From contig NZ_JBDFMD010000001.1 of the NCBI RefSeq assembly GCF_047238105.1, forward strand, positions 496,001 to 560,000: a stretch of 64,000 nucleotides of DNA, given 5' to 3'. Both the position numbers and the translations under genes were made by a program. Of the stretch, positions 51,729 through 60,565 are shown piece by piece; within the stretch, counting starts at the first letter, position 1, and each line of letters starts with the position of its first letter. A model generated the notes under the pieces. It had not been told where the DNA came from. It worked only from the letters and a program-made list of their open reading frames with translations, and did no database searches. This DNA is from Paenibacillus_D sp047238105 (GTDB lineage Bacteria > Bacillota > Bacilli > Paenibacillales > Paenibacillaceae).

Positions 51729-52151
51729 CTACTCGTTGTCCAGATTGGCACGGACCTTACGGAGCTCGTCCAGGCGTACAGGGTCGGCACGGAAATATTC
51801 GACCAGCGATTCGATACAGGTAATCGAATCCCAGCTCAGATGATGCTCGATCCCTTCGACATCGGTATAAATATTGGCCTCCTGCACGCCGATTGTCGTC
51901 AGGAAGTCCTCCAGCAGCTGATGCCGGTCCACCAGCCGTTTGCCGATTTTTTTGCCTTTGCCCGTCAACATCAAGCCCCGGTACTTCTCATAGATCAGGT
52001 ACTGGTCCTTGTCCAATTTTTGGATCATTTTGGTAACGGATGAGGGATGCACCTCAAGACCTTCGGCGATATCCGAGACGCGCGCATATCCTTTTTCGTC
52101 GATTAGTTTATAAATTCTCTCCAAGTAATCTTCCATGCTCGGAGTCGGCAT
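51729..52151 (-). CDS. mntR: Manganese transport regulator MntR
   Basis: 140 residues, typical length. N-terminal MPTPSMEDYLERIYKLIDEK with the metal ligand Asp, helix-turn-helix EVHPSSVTKMIQKLDKDQYL, and ligands Glu/His in VEGIEHHLSWDS. DtxR family repressor of Mn(II) uptake. Divergent from splB, with a sigma-A-like promoter (TTGCTA at 52229-52234, TATGAT at 52205-52210, 18-base spacer). Confidence 0.95.
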   Translation of the reverse strand: MPTPSMEDYLERIYKLIDEKGYARVSDIAEGLEVHPSSVTKMIQKLDKDQYLIYEKYRGLMLTGKGKKIGKRLVDRHQLLEDFLTTIGVQEANIYTDVEGIEHHLSWDSITCIESLVEYFRADPVRLDELRKVRANLDNE

Positions 52152-52204
52152 CGAAAGCTCCCCCTCACTTGCTTCATTCCACCTGCTGCGGTGTTGCTCT
52201 TAGT

Positions 52205-52234
52205 ATCATACACTGTTATCTGCTGCCATAGCAA
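52205..52234 (-). promoter_or_regulatory. Promoter candidate of mntR
   Basis: TTGCTA, 18-base spacer, TATGAT on the minus strand; 5 of 6 bases match in the -10 and 4 of 6 in the -35. Confidence 0.4.
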
Positions 52235-52328
52235 CCTTGGGACCTTGATCTTCCATGACTGCATCGGCCCCCTACTCCAAACACTAACGAGGTTAACGCC
52301 ATCATCTGTCGATAAGGAGGGCTGATAG

Positions 52329-53399
52329 ATGCCAACCCCGGACACGGAGAGTAAACCGCGAAGAAGCAAGCTTCACGAATCGTTTGTTCCAGAATTGGTC
52401 TACTTTGAACCAGGTGCGCTGGATTATCCCAAAGGTCAGATGATCTACCGCTGGGTGGAGGAGCAAGGCATCCCGCTGCGGATGACCACCTCCCACAACC
52501 GGATCACCAATCTGCCGGGCGAAGGCGAGCTCGAGCAGTATAAAATCGCCAAGCGGACGCTGGTCGTCGGCGTAAGAAAGACGCTGAAGTTCGACCAGTC
52601 CAAGCCCTCGGCCGAATATGCGATTCCGATCGCGACCGGCTGCATGGGACATTGCCATTACTGCTACCTCCAGACCACGCTGGGCGCCAAGCCGTATATC
52701 CGGGTGTATGTCAACATCGACGAGATTATGGATGCTGCACGCGGATATATCGAAGAACGCAAGCCGGAGCTGACGCGGTTCGAAGCGGCCTGTACGTCGG
52801 ACCCCGTAGGCCTGGAGCCGATCACCGGCAGCCTGCGGGAGCTGATCGAGTTCATGGCGGAGCAAGAGTACGGGCGGCTGCGATTCGTCACCAAGTTCCA
52901 CCATGTCGACTCGCTGCTGGATGCCCGCCATAACGGTCATACACGCATCCGCTTCAGTGTGAATAGCCAGTATGTCATCAAGCACTTCGAGCCGGCGACC
53001 TCCCGTTTCGAACAGCGGATCGAAGCGGCAGCCAAGGTAGCTGGTGCAGGTTATCCGCTTGGCTTTATTATTGCACCGATCATCTGGCATGACGGCTGGG
53101 AGGACGGTTACGGCGAGCTGATCGCCCAGCTGGCGGAGGCACTGCCAACCGAAGCGACGAAGGGGCTGACCTTCGAGCTGATCCAGCACCGTTTCACCAA
53201 GACGGCCAAAAACGTTATCTCCCGCCGCTATCCGAAGACCAAGCTCGAGATGGACATCGAGAAGCGCAAATACAAATGGGGGCGTTGGGGCCAGGGCAAA
53301 TACGTCTATCCCGATGAAAAAGCACATGCGCTCCGTATGTTTCTCTCGGAGCGCATCTTTGAACATTTCCCGGAAGCGAATATCGACTATTTTACGTAA
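52329..53399 (+). CDS. splB: Spore photoproduct lyase
   Basis: 356 residues. Radical-SAM enzyme that reverses spore photoproduct in germinating spores. The 4Fe-4S cluster motif is CMGHCHYC (about 105-112); the catalytic H-atom donor Cys is in FEAACTSDPVG (about 156); RHRFTKTAKN-like HRFTKTAKNVI and KWGRWGQGKYVY near the C-terminus are family signatures. AAGGAGG 8 bases before ATG. SplA is not present upstream. Confidence 0.96.
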   Translation: MPTPDTESKPRRSKLHESFVPELVYFEPGALDYPKGQMIYRWVEEQGIPLRMTTSHNRITNLPGEGELEQYKIAKRTLVVGVRKTLKFDQSKPSAEYAIPIATGCMGHCHYCYLQTTLGAKPYIRVYVNIDEIMDAARGYIEERKPELTRFEAACTSDPVGLEPITGSLRELIEFMAEQEYGRLRFVTKFHHVDSLLDARHNGHTRIRFSVNSQYVIKHFEPATSRFEQRIEAAAKVAGAGYPLGFIIAPIIWHDGWEDGYGELIAQLAEALPTEATKGLTFELIQHRFTKTAKNVISRRYPKTKLEMDIEKRKYKWGRWGQGKYVYPDEKAHALRMFLSERIFEHFPEANIDYFT

Positions 53400-53415
53400 T
53401 GACTCGTTCCACTGA

Positions 53416-54123
53416 TTAGCCTAGCCAGGAAGGGGCAAACTGGTTCAGCCAAACGGTGAGGCGTGTCATCTGGTCGGTGAACAGCAGGATGCCCATCAGG
53501 ATCATCACGCCGCCGCCGACCTTCATGATCGCCTGGGAGTACTTGAGGATCCAGCGCGTGGAGCCGATGAAGAACGCCAGGACGAAAAAAGGAATGGCGA
53601 AGCCGAGGGCATAAGCGGTCGTCAGCTGAAACCAGGTTCCGGGATTATTCGCAGCCAACAGCAGGATAGCCGTCAAAATCGGTCCGACACAGGGTGACCA
53701 GCCCGCCGAGAAACCTATCCCGAAAATAACTGAACCAAGATAACTCTTCTTGCCCAGTTTGACATCCAGTTTGCGATCCTTCATCAGAAATTTGGGCTGG
53801 AATAGCCCAATCAGCACAAGTCCAAGCACGATAATCAGGATCGCCGACAACTGCCTGATCAGATTCTGGTAATCTCGGAAGAAATCACCGAATGCATTGG
53901 AACCGTAGCTTAAAGTATAAAATACAATACAAAACCCGATCATGAAAAAAAACGTATGTACCATCGTGCGTATCCGGACATCCCGGGTACGCCGCTCCGC
54001 TTTGAGATCTGTCACCGAGATACCGGTAATATAGGAGAGATAAGATGGATAGAGCGGCAGGCAGCAGGGGGAGATAAATGACAGGAAACCCGCCCCGAAA
54101 GCGAGCCATATATTCAAATCCAC
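53416..54123 (-). CDS. ccdA: CcdA-like cytochrome c biogenesis protein
   Basis: 235 residues from GTG with GAGGAGG 7 bases upstream. Six membrane helices; redox-active cysteines in SPCCLPLYPSYLSYI and GWSPCVGPILTAI. Transfers reducing power across the membrane to extracytoplasmic thioredoxin-like proteins, needed for cytochrome c maturation and, in Bacillus, spore-cortex synthesis. Lies 30 bases after znuB, so possibly in that operon. Confidence 0.9.
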   Translation of the reverse strand: MDLNIWLAFGAGFLSFISPCCLPLYPSYLSYITGISVTDLKAERRTRDVRIRTMVHTFFFMIGFCIVFYTLSYGSNAFGDFFRDYQNLIRQLSAILIIVLGLVLIGLFQPKFLMKDRKLDVKLGKKSYLGSVIFGIGFSAGWSPCVGPILTAILLLAANNPGTWFQLTTAYALGFAIPFFVLAFFIGSTRWILKYSQAIMKVGGGVMILMGILLFTDQMTRLTVWLNQFAPSWLG

Positions 54124-54153
54124 GAAAGCACCCTCCTCGATCAAAATAATCAA

Positions 54154-54957
54154 TCAGATACGCAAACCCCGTTTGACAAGCATCAGCAATATAAGTACGG
54201 CGATCAGCAAAAGTACAATGGTTGCTCCGGGTGCGAGATTCCACACGCCAGCCATCATCAGGCCGCCGATAATCGCCATCTCAGCGATCAGGACAACGAC
54301 GACGATCGACTGCTTGAAGCTGCGGGCGATGATCAGACTGCATGCCGCCGGGATCGTGAGCAGCGCCGACACGAGCAGAGCGCCGACCAGCTTGATCGAT
54401 GCGCTGATGACAAGAGCGGTCATTACACTAATCATAATATTAAAATACCGGACAGGCAAACCGTTGACTGCCGCCGCATCTTCATCAAAAGTAATCAGAA
54501 AAAGCTCTTTGTAATAAGTAATCACAGCCGCTAATACAAGAACGGTAACGACCGCGATGACAATCAGATCTTCGTTGGCCAGCGTGTAAATGCTGCCGAA
54601 CAGATAACTGGTAATGTTGACGTTGAAACCCGTGCCGATCGTGAACAGCATGGAAGCCATGGCAACCCCGCCGGACATAATAATGGCAATCGATAACTCC
54701 GCATAACTCCTATAAGTTCTTCTCAGCTTCTCAATCGCAAAGGATGCGATCAGGGCAAATACGAGTCCCATCCCGATCGGATAGACACCGAGCAAAAAGC
54801 CCAGCGCTACACCGGCAATCGAGACATGCGCCAGCGTATCGCCGATCATGGCCAAGCGCCTTAACACAAGAAAAAGCCCCAGTAAGGGGGCTGTAATGCC
54901 AATGAGCACACCGCCGGCCAAGGCCCGTTTAAAAAAATCGAACGCAAGTATATCCAC
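54154..54957 (-). CDS. znuB: Zinc ABC transporter permease ZnuB-like
   Basis: 267 residues; GTG chosen (GGAAGG about 10 bases upstream), since the ORF upstream would overlap znuC. Eight or so helices of the ABC-3 family; GLFLVLRRLAMIGDTLAHVS and LVSALLTIPAACSLIIAR are diagnostic. Transports Zn(II) together with ZnuC and ZnuA. Mn(II) cannot be fully excluded but the Zur box and His-rich ZnuA favour zinc. Confidence 0.88.
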   Translation of the reverse strand: MDILAFDFFKRALAGGVLIGITAPLLGLFLVLRRLAMIGDTLAHVSIAGVALGFLLGVYPIGMGLVFALIASFAIEKLRRTYRSYAELSIAIIMSGGVAMASMLFTIGTGFNVNITSYLFGSIYTLANEDLIVIAVVTVLVLAAVITYYKELFLITFDEDAAAVNGLPVRYFNIMISVMTALVISASIKLVGALLVSALLTIPAACSLIIARSFKQSIVVVVLIAEMAIIGGLMMAGVWNLAPGATIVLLLIAVLILLMLVKRGLRI

Positions 54958-54994
54958 TATCCGAGTCCATCCTTCCCGTTGCAACCACCCTGAC

Positions 54995-55813
54995 TCATCC
55001 CGGCACTGGCTGCTGCTCATCAATCGTATTGCGCAGATCCCGCAAGCTGTGAGCCAGATCCGATTCCCCGCAATTGTCCAGCTCGTGGGTATGCTTGACA
55101 TAGAATTTCAATTTACCGTTCTCCTGCAAGGGCTCGTCCCCCAGATAAGAGCGTATCATGTCCATGTCATGAGATACCATCAGAAATGTAATGTTGTGAT
55201 GCTTGTGCATATGCTTGATCATGTGGAAAAAATTCGCCTGCGTCTCCACATCAATCCCCACTGTCGGCTCATCCAGAATGAGAAGCGAAGGGTTATTGAT
55301 CATGGCCCGTGCCAGAAAAGCCCGCTGCTGTTGACCGCCAGACAGCTGACCGATCCGCTTCCCTGCGAGATCCTCGATCCTCATCGCATGCATGGCATCC
55401 TCCGCCTTCAGCTTGTCCGCCTTGCTCAGCGGCCGCAATAGCTTCTTCCTGCCGTATAGTCCGGACATGACGACCTCCCGGACGGTAGTGGGAAACAACG
55501 GATTGAAGGCATTCTTCTGCGGCACATATCCGATCCGCTCCCACTGCTTGAACCGGTCTGCAGGCTGGCCGAACAACGAGATGGAGCCTTGCTCCGGCTT
55601 CAGCAGACCGACGATCATCCGCAGCAGCGTCGTCTTGCCTGCACCATTGGATCCGATCAATCCGACGAAGTCGCGCTCCTTGACCGAGAAATTCAGGTCG
55701 GTGATGACCCGCTTTTGCTCGTAGGAAAAAGAAACATCACGAATTGATATGATATCTTGATGACATGCTGCGCCTCTGGCTGAATTCGGCTGCGTATCCA
55801 CCTTGTTTGCCAT
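54995..55813 (-). CDS. znuC: Zinc ABC transporter ATPase ZnuC-like
   Basis: 272 residues starting MANKVDTQ with AAAGGAG 8 bases upstream. Walker A GLIGSNGAGKTTLLRM, signature QLSGGQQQRAFLARA, Walker B LLILDEPTVGID and switch His in FLMVSHD. C-terminal TLHELDNCGES-like tail is His/Cys-containing. Powers zinc uptake; 37 bases precede znuB. Confidence 0.9.
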   Translation of the reverse strand: MANKVDTQPNSARGAACHQDIISIRDVSFSYEQKRVITDLNFSVKERDFVGLIGSNGAGKTTLLRMIVGLLKPEQGSISLFGQPADRFKQWERIGYVPQKNAFNPLFPTTVREVVMSGLYGRKKLLRPLSKADKLKAEDAMHAMRIEDLAGKRIGQLSGGQQQRAFLARAMINNPSLLILDEPTVGIDVETQANFFHMIKHMHKHHNITFLMVSHDMDMIRSYLGDEPLQENGKLKFYVKHTHELDNCGESDLAHSLRDLRNTIDEQQPVPG

Positions 55814-55869
55814 CGCAAGTCTCCTTTCTCCGCCAGCCTGCAAGACCGGACAGATGTTTTCTGCTCTCT

Positions 55870-57036
55870 CTATTGTAATGCTTTCATGAGATTTTGCAAA
55901 TTAGCTTCCATGAGCGAGACGAAGTCCTCGCCTCTCGCTTCCTGCTCCGGCGTCAGGCCCTCTACAGGATTAAGGATCAGCGTATCGATGTTCACTTCGT
56001 TTGCCAACGTCTGTGCCAGCTGCGGCGAGATCAACTCTTCGAAGAAAATATATTCCACATTATGCTCTTTAACAAAGTTCGCGATATCCTTCAGGTCCTG
56101 CGCTCTTGGCTCGGCATCCGGAGAAAGTCCCATAATGGAAACCTCCGTCAGGCCGTAATCCCGGCTCAGATAGCCAAACGCCTGATGAGAAGTAACGATC
56201 TCTTTGCGTGTCGTCGTCGCCAACTGCTCGGTGTATTGCCGGTCCAGCTCTGTCAGCTTGGCCTTCAGTTGCTCGTAGTTGGCTTCGTAACCTTCACGAT
56301 TGGCCTCATCTGCTTGTACGAAGCTGTCCTTGACATTCTCCGCCATGATCAGAGCTGACTTGGGGCTCACCCACGTATGCGGATCTACACCGCCATGATC
56401 ATGGCTATGTCCATGATCATCTTCCTCGTGCGCATGATCGTCGCCTTCATGACTATGATCATCCTCGTGCGCATGGTCGTCATGGCTATGATCATCCTCG
56501 TGCGCGTGGTCGTCATGGCTATGATCATCCTCGTGCGCGTGGTCGTGGTCGTCATCGCCATGATCATCCTCGTGCGCATGGTCGTCATGGCTGTGCGAAT
56601 GCCCATCGCCCTCGATCAGCTCAATCCCTTTGCTCATTTCTGCCGTGACCACGGTCGCATCCTGGTTCAGCCCCTTCAGGAAATTATCGACCCAGCCTTC
56701 CAGACCAGCGCCGTTGTAGAGGAACAGATCGGCTTGGGAAGCCCGCATCAGGTCCGCGCTGCCCGGTGTCCAGTCGTGGGGCTCGACGCCTGCCGGGATC
56801 AGATTTACGACTTCAGCGAAGTCGCCGCCGATTTCATTCGCCATATAATAGACCGGATAAATGCTGGTTACCACTTGGATTTTTTCCGTTACGACGGTTT
56901 CATTGCCGCTTGTATCTTCGTTAACGATTCCATTGTTATTGGTGTTGTTGCCGCAGCCTGTCAGCACCAGTGCAGGCAATGCAAAAGCCAACAGGGTCCC
57001 TTTCGCTCGTTTACCTAATTTATTCCAATTGTACAT
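55870..57036 (-). CDS. znuA: Zinc-binding lipoprotein ZnuA-like with His-rich region
   Basis: 388 residues from MYNWNKLGKR, AGGAAGG upstream. Lipobox ALPALVLTGC. Cluster A-I fold: VTSIYPVYYMANEIGG, AGVEPHDWTPGSADLM (first His ligand), DPHTWVSPKSA, VTSHQAFGYLSRDYGL and ELISPQLAQTLANE. Between the first and second ligands lies a His/Asp-rich loop of about 70 residues, made of HAHEDDHSHDD repeats, typical for zinc rather than manganese binding. First gene of znuACB under a Zur box. Confidence 0.92.
   Translation of the reverse strand: MYNWNKLGKRAKGTLLAFALPALVLTGCGNNTNNNGIVNEDTSGNETVVTEKIQVVTSIYPVYYMANEIGGDFAEVVNLIPAGVEPHDWTPGSADLMRASQADLFLYNGAGLEGWVDNFLKGLNQDATVVTAEMSKGIELIEGDGHSHSHDDHAHEDDHGDDDHDHAHEDDHSHDDHAHEDDHSHDDHAHEDDHSHEGDDHAHEEDDHGHSHDHGGVDPHTWVSPKSALIMAENVKDSFVQADEANREGYEANYEQLKAKLTELDRQYTEQLATTTRKEIVTSHQAFGYLSRDYGLTEVSIMGLSPDAEPRAQDLKDIANFVKEHNVEYIFFEELISPQLAQTLANEVNIDTLILNPVEGLTPEQEARGEDFVSLMEANLQNLMKALQ
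56449..56586 (-). repeat. 33-base tandem repeat inside znuA
   Basis: Four copies: 56449-56481, 56482-56514, 56515-56553 (with 6 extra bases) and 56554-56586. Each encodes about HAHEDDHSHDD in frame. Copies are nearly identical in DNA, so repeat number may vary between strains. Confidence 0.85.
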
Positions 57037-57077
57037 GATTGTGATCCTTCCTTTGCTTAAGTAATCATAATTAGTAA

Positions 57078-57103
57078 TCGTAAGGATTACGTAATGATTA
57101 TAG
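57078..57103 (-). promoter_or_regulatory. Zur boxes upstream of znuA
   Basis: Plus-strand TCGTAAGGATTACGT (57078-57092) matches the Bacillus Zur box TCGTAATNATTACGA at 12 of 14 positions, and the overlapping ACGTAATGATTATAG (57089-57103) at about 10 of 14. They lie 42-67 bases before the znuA start, a place where a bound Zur would block the promoter. Confidence 0.65.
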
Positions 57104-57135
57104 CGGGCTCCCTTCGGAGTGTCAAGCAGAGGCAC

Positions 57136-57164
57136 GAAAAGGCCCCCTCATCGCTGAGGGAGCC
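57136..57164 (-). terminator. Terminator of metG
   Basis: Minus strand GGCTCCCTC / GAGGGGGCC (one G-T pair), 6-base loop, then TTTTCG. 6 bases after the metG stop. Confidence 0.85.
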
Positions 57165-57169
57165 CAGAT

Positions 57170-59170
57170 TTATTTGACCAGCGCGCCGTTTGGCATCGCG
57201 TCCGGCACCGTTGCCAGCGTCAGCTGATCGCCCGCCGACGCTGCCAGGATCATGCCCTGCGACAGCTCGCCGCGCAGCTTGACCGGCTTGAGATTGGTGA
57301 CGCAGATGACCTTGCGTCCGACCAGCTCTTCCGGCTTATAATGCTTGGCAATGCCGGAGACGACCTGGCGCCGCTCGCTGCCCAGATCCAGCTGCAGCTT
57401 CAGCAGCTTGTCAGCCTTGGCTACCGGCTCAGCAGAGAGGACTTGCGCAACGCGCAGCTCGACCTTGGCGAATTCATCGATGGCGATCTCCGGCAGCCCT
57501 TCCTGCTCGTGCGCCTGAGCAGCTGCAGCCGAAGGGGCAGCGGCCTGAACTGCTTCGCCGCTTTCCCCTGCGGCAGCCGGAATACTCCCCGGCGACATCT
57601 CGCCTGCGATGTACGCCACCTCCTCGGCTGCATCAAGACGCGGGAAGATCGGCGCTCCTTTGCTGACCCGCGTGCCTGCCGGCAGCAGTCCGAAGGAGCT
57701 TGCTGACGACCAGGTCGTCAGCTCGCCCTGCTCGATCCCAAGCTGCTCCCAGATCCGTGCAGGCGTATGGGTCAGGAATGGCTGCAGCAGGATCGCCATG
57801 ATCCGCAGCGACTCGGCCAGGTGGACCATGACCGACTGCAATTCCGCCGCTTTGGCCTCATCCTTCGCCAGCGCCCAGGGCAGCGTCTCATCGATATATT
57901 TGTTGGTACGGCTGACGAATTGCCAGAGGCTGCTCAGCGCCACGGAGAACTCCATCTGTTCCATCGCCCGCTCTACGGCCCGGATCGTCTCGGCTGCGAA
58001 GACCTCCAGCGGCTCGTCAAATGACGTCACCTTGCCTGCGTAGACCGGAATCTCGCCTCCACAGTACTTGTCGATCATGGCGATCGTCCGGTTCAGCAGG
58101 TTGCCCAGATCGTTCGCCAGATCATAGTTGATCCGCTCGACGAAGTTCTCCGGCGTGAAGGTGCCGTCGGCGCCGAACGGAACTTCGCGAAGCAAGTAGT
58201 AACGCAGCGCATCCAATCCATAACGGTCGATCAGCATGACCGGATCGACAACATTGCCTTTGGATTTGGACATCTTCCCGTCCTTCATCAGCAGCCAGCC
58301 ATGCGCGAACACCTTCTTCGGCAGCGGCAGATCGAGCGCCATCAGCATGATCGGCCAGTAGATCGTATGGAAGCGGACGATCTCCTTGCCGACCAGATGC
58401 ACATCGGCAGGCCAGAAGCGTCGGTATCTCTCATCGTCCGAGCCGTATCCCAGCGCCGTAATATAATTGGACAATGCGTCGATCCAGACGTAGATCACAT
58501 GCTTCGGATCGCCCGGCACCTTGACGCCCCAGTCGAAGGTTGTCCGCGAGACGGCCAGATCCTCCAAGCCCGGCTTGATAAAGTTGTTGATCATCTCGTT
58601 CTTGCGCGACTCCGGCTGGATAAAGTCGGGATGCTCTTCGTAATACTGCAGCAAGCGGTCGGCATAGTTGCTCATCCGGAAGAAGTAACTCTCCTCCTTG
58701 ACCAGCTCGACAGGACGCCCGCAGTCCGGACAATTGCCGCCGTCCAGCTGACGCTCAAGGAAAAACGATTCGCAAGGCGTACAGTACCAGCCTTCGTATT
58801 CGCCTTTGTAGATGTCCCCTTGCTCCAGCAGACGGCTGAAGATCTGCTCCACCTGCTGCTTGTGGCGCTCCTCCGTCGTCCGGATGAAATCGTCATGCGA
58901 GATATCCAGCGTATCCCACAGCTTGCGGATGCCGCCCACGATCTCGTCGACAAACTGCTGGGGCGATTGGCCTTTCTCGGCCGCTTTGCGCTCGATCTTC
59001 TGGCCGTGCTCGTCCGTACCTGTCAGATACCATACATCGTAGCCTCGCAGCCGCTTGTAACGGGCCATCGCATCGCCAGCTACCGTCGTATAGGCATGGC
59101 CGATATGAAGCTTGTCACTCGGATAATAGATGGGCGAGGTAATATAAAACGACTTTTTTTGTTCAGACAT
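57170..59170 (-). CDS. metG: Methionyl-tRNA synthetase
   Basis: 666 residues, GGGAGG before ATG. Class I: HIGH in KLHIGHAYTTVAG (about 22), KMSKSKGNVVDPVM (about 300), zinc knuckle WYCTPCESFF ... CPDCGRP, and a fused C-terminal EMAP-like tRNA-binding domain (VELRVAQVLSAEPVAKADKL). An Ala-rich linker joins the domains. Preceded by a T-box leader. Confidence 0.97.
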   Translation of the reverse strand: MSEQKKSFYITSPIYYPSDKLHIGHAYTTVAGDAMARYKRLRGYDVWYLTGTDEHGQKIERKAAEKGQSPQQFVDEIVGGIRKLWDTLDISHDDFIRTTEERHKQQVEQIFSRLLEQGDIYKGEYEGWYCTPCESFFLERQLDGGNCPDCGRPVELVKEESYFFRMSNYADRLLQYYEEHPDFIQPESRKNEMINNFIKPGLEDLAVSRTTFDWGVKVPGDPKHVIYVWIDALSNYITALGYGSDDERYRRFWPADVHLVGKEIVRFHTIYWPIMLMALDLPLPKKVFAHGWLLMKDGKMSKSKGNVVDPVMLIDRYGLDALRYYLLREVPFGADGTFTPENFVERINYDLANDLGNLLNRTIAMIDKYCGGEIPVYAGKVTSFDEPLEVFAAETIRAVERAMEQMEFSVALSSLWQFVSRTNKYIDETLPWALAKDEAKAAELQSVMVHLAESLRIMAILLQPFLTHTPARIWEQLGIEQGELTTWSSASSFGLLPAGTRVSKGAPIFPRLDAAEEVAYIAGEMSPGSIPAAAGESGEAVQAAAPSAAAAQAHEQEGLPEIAIDEFAKVELRVAQVLSAEPVAKADKLLKLQLDLGSERRQVVSGIAKHYKPEELVGRKVICVTNLKPVKLRGELSQGMILAASAGDQLTLATVPDAMPNGALVK

Positions 59171-59219
59171 CTTTGCGTCCTCCCTTTATATTGTTGCGTT
59201 CACTGACGTACAACAAAAA

Positions 59220-59535
59220 TAACAAAAAACCCCCGTCCACATATGGGACGAGAGTCATGCACTCACGCGGTACCACCCAAATTCCCCTCCGAATGCAATG
59301 GCTTCCGGAAGGCTTCATCTGCCGCCACGACTGGCGGACTGCCGTTAACGCCGGCATGGGCGCTGCATCTTACGGTGCCGGCATTTAGCCAGCCGAACGC
59401 TCGACGACAGCTCCTCCGGGACCATCTTCCACAGCGGCGGCATACCGGTTCTCAGCTGCTCCGGCTCTCTGCAATGCGCTAGTCTGTGTACTCATCCGTT
59501 CATCAGAGACAACATATTATCCTGTTCTCGGTGCT
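59220..59535 (-). promoter_or_regulatory. T-box riboswitch of metG
   Basis: Minus-strand T-box TTGGGTGGTACCGCG (59266-59280) followed by the intrinsic terminator CTCTCGTCC / GGACGGGGG and TTTTTT (59223-59253). Stem I has the AGAGAGCCGG ... GAGAACCGG pattern near 59445-59470; a candidate AUG specifier is at 59423-59425, followed by G. Uncharged tRNA-Met would allow read-through. This is the only gene-free stretch of more than 300 bases; no other element was seen in it. Confidence 0.88.
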
Positions 59536-59586
59536 GAAAAGCGACCTTTTTTGATCACGAACTTAATGTAACTGTATCTATGTCAA

Positions 59587-59616
59587 AATATACCGGACAA
59601 TCATCATTATTGTCAA
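59587..59616 (-). promoter_or_regulatory. Promoter of the metG T-box transcript
   Basis: Perfect TTGACA (59611-59616), 18-base spacer, TATATT (59587-59592), minus strand. The -35 overlaps the yidD stop codon. Confidence 0.65.
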
Positions 59617-59858
59617 GCTGGCGGACGTCTGGCAATCTCAGGCTTCCGAGGCGGCACGTAATCGATCCCTCCGGGATGGAATGGGTGGCATTTGCAGATC
59701 CGCTTGACGGTCAGCCACGACCCTCTGGCAGCCCCATGCGTCTCCAGTGCCTCCAGCGCATACGCGGAGCAGCTCGGATAGAACCGGCAGGTTGGGGGCT
59801 TGAGGGGCGAGATGACTTTGCGATAGAACAATACCGGCATCTTCAGCAGCTGCCGCAT
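59613..59858 (-). CDS. yidD: Membrane protein insertion efficiency factor YidD
   Basis: 81 residues. ISPLKPPTCRFYPSCSAYAL (about 16-35) and ICKCHPFHPGGIDYVP hold the conserved cysteines of the family. Amphipathic protein assisting YidC insertion. GGGAGGGAGG precedes GTG/ATG start candidates. 21 bases after zur. Confidence 0.92.
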   Translation of the reverse strand: MRQLLKMPVLFYRKVISPLKPPTCRFYPSCSAYALEALETHGAARGSWLTVKRICKCHPFHPGGIDYVPPRKPEIARRPPA

Positions 59859-59879
59859 CGGCACGTCCTCCCTCCCGTT

Positions 59880-60308
59880 CTAGACGGTGGCTTCTTCCTG
59901 CGGACAATCCTTGCAGTAGCCGAACACTTCAAACTTGTGCTTCACAACCTGGAACTGATCCGGCGCTTCGGTCATATCCATCGGGCAAAAGGTAATCGGA
60001 TAGGTTTTGCCGCATTGCAGGCAAATCATGTGATGATGGTGATGATGCTCCCGGCAGTGCAGCTTGAACTTGACACCCTCTTCGAACATCACCTGCTCCA
60101 GCACGCCCAGCTCCTCCATCACACGAAGATTGCGGTAGACGGTATCGAAGCTGAGTCCCGAGTAATATTGTCCCATATAATCGTAGACTTCCTTCGGCGC
60201 CAAGTATCCTGGGGTATCGGCGAACAGCCGGGCCAGGGTCTTGCGCTGATCGGTCACACGCAGGCCTTGTCCGGACATCTTCTGGATGATCTCATCTGCA
60301 GTAAGCAC
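59880..60308 (-). CDS. zur: Zinc uptake regulator Zur
   Basis: 142 residues from GTG with GGAGG 7 bases upstream. Fur-fold: YSGLSFDTVYRNLRVMEELG (recognition helix), HHHHHHMICLQCG and CPMDMTEAPDQF ... CKDCPQEE (structural zinc CxxC pairs). The SFDTVYRNL and CPMD pattern agree with Zur of B. subtilis rather than Fur/PerR. Likely represses znuACB at the box 3 kb away. Precedes yidD. Confidence 0.9.
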   Translation of the reverse strand: MLTADEIIQKMSGQGLRVTDQRKTLARLFADTPGYLAPKEVYDYMGQYYSGLSFDTVYRNLRVMEELGVLEQVMFEEGVKFKLHCREHHHHHHMICLQCGKTYPITFCPMDMTEAPDQFQVVKHKFEVFGYCKDCPQEEATV

Positions 60309-60523
60309 TCATTTACCTCCGTTCTCTTACTTCCATAATGCCCGAAAAATTCAGCGGCGTCAATTCAGCGCCAAGTCCCGCTTTTACCAGGACGGCGCAC
60401 CGCTCTTCGCAGCAGCGCTCCGCTCGACTAAGTAGTGGCAGCATTCTAACAGGGAAGGCGTGATTTTATAGTATCTTTGTCGCCTATTCCTATTATATCA
60501 TCTTCTTCTCCTGTGTTACTTTA

Positions 60524-60538
60524 TTGACATGTCGTCAA
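60524..60538 (+). promoter_or_regulatory. Inverted repeat, operator candidate before the first oxidoreductase
   Basis: TTGAC-N5-GTCAA dyad (TTGACATGTCGTCAA), 28 bases before the start codon and just upstream of the AAGGAGAG ribosome binding site. The regulator is unknown; the AraC-family gene downstream is a candidate but usually binds direct repeats. Confidence 0.35.
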
Positions 60539-60565
60539 ATCATAGTTTAAATAAGGAGAGATAAC

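Noticed and set aside
52302..53366. 354-codon open frame opposite splB
   Set aside because: splB has its full cluster and catalytic Cys; the minus frame is a shadow.
56385..56606. Regular repeats as a CRISPR array
   Set aside because: Repeats are directly adjacent without spacers, in frame with znuA, and encode the His-rich loop.
60524..60552. TTGACA-17-TTAAAT promoter before the first oxidoreductase
   Set aside because: The -10-like element abuts the ribosome binding site, so transcription would start inside it; the dyad is kept only as an operator candidate.
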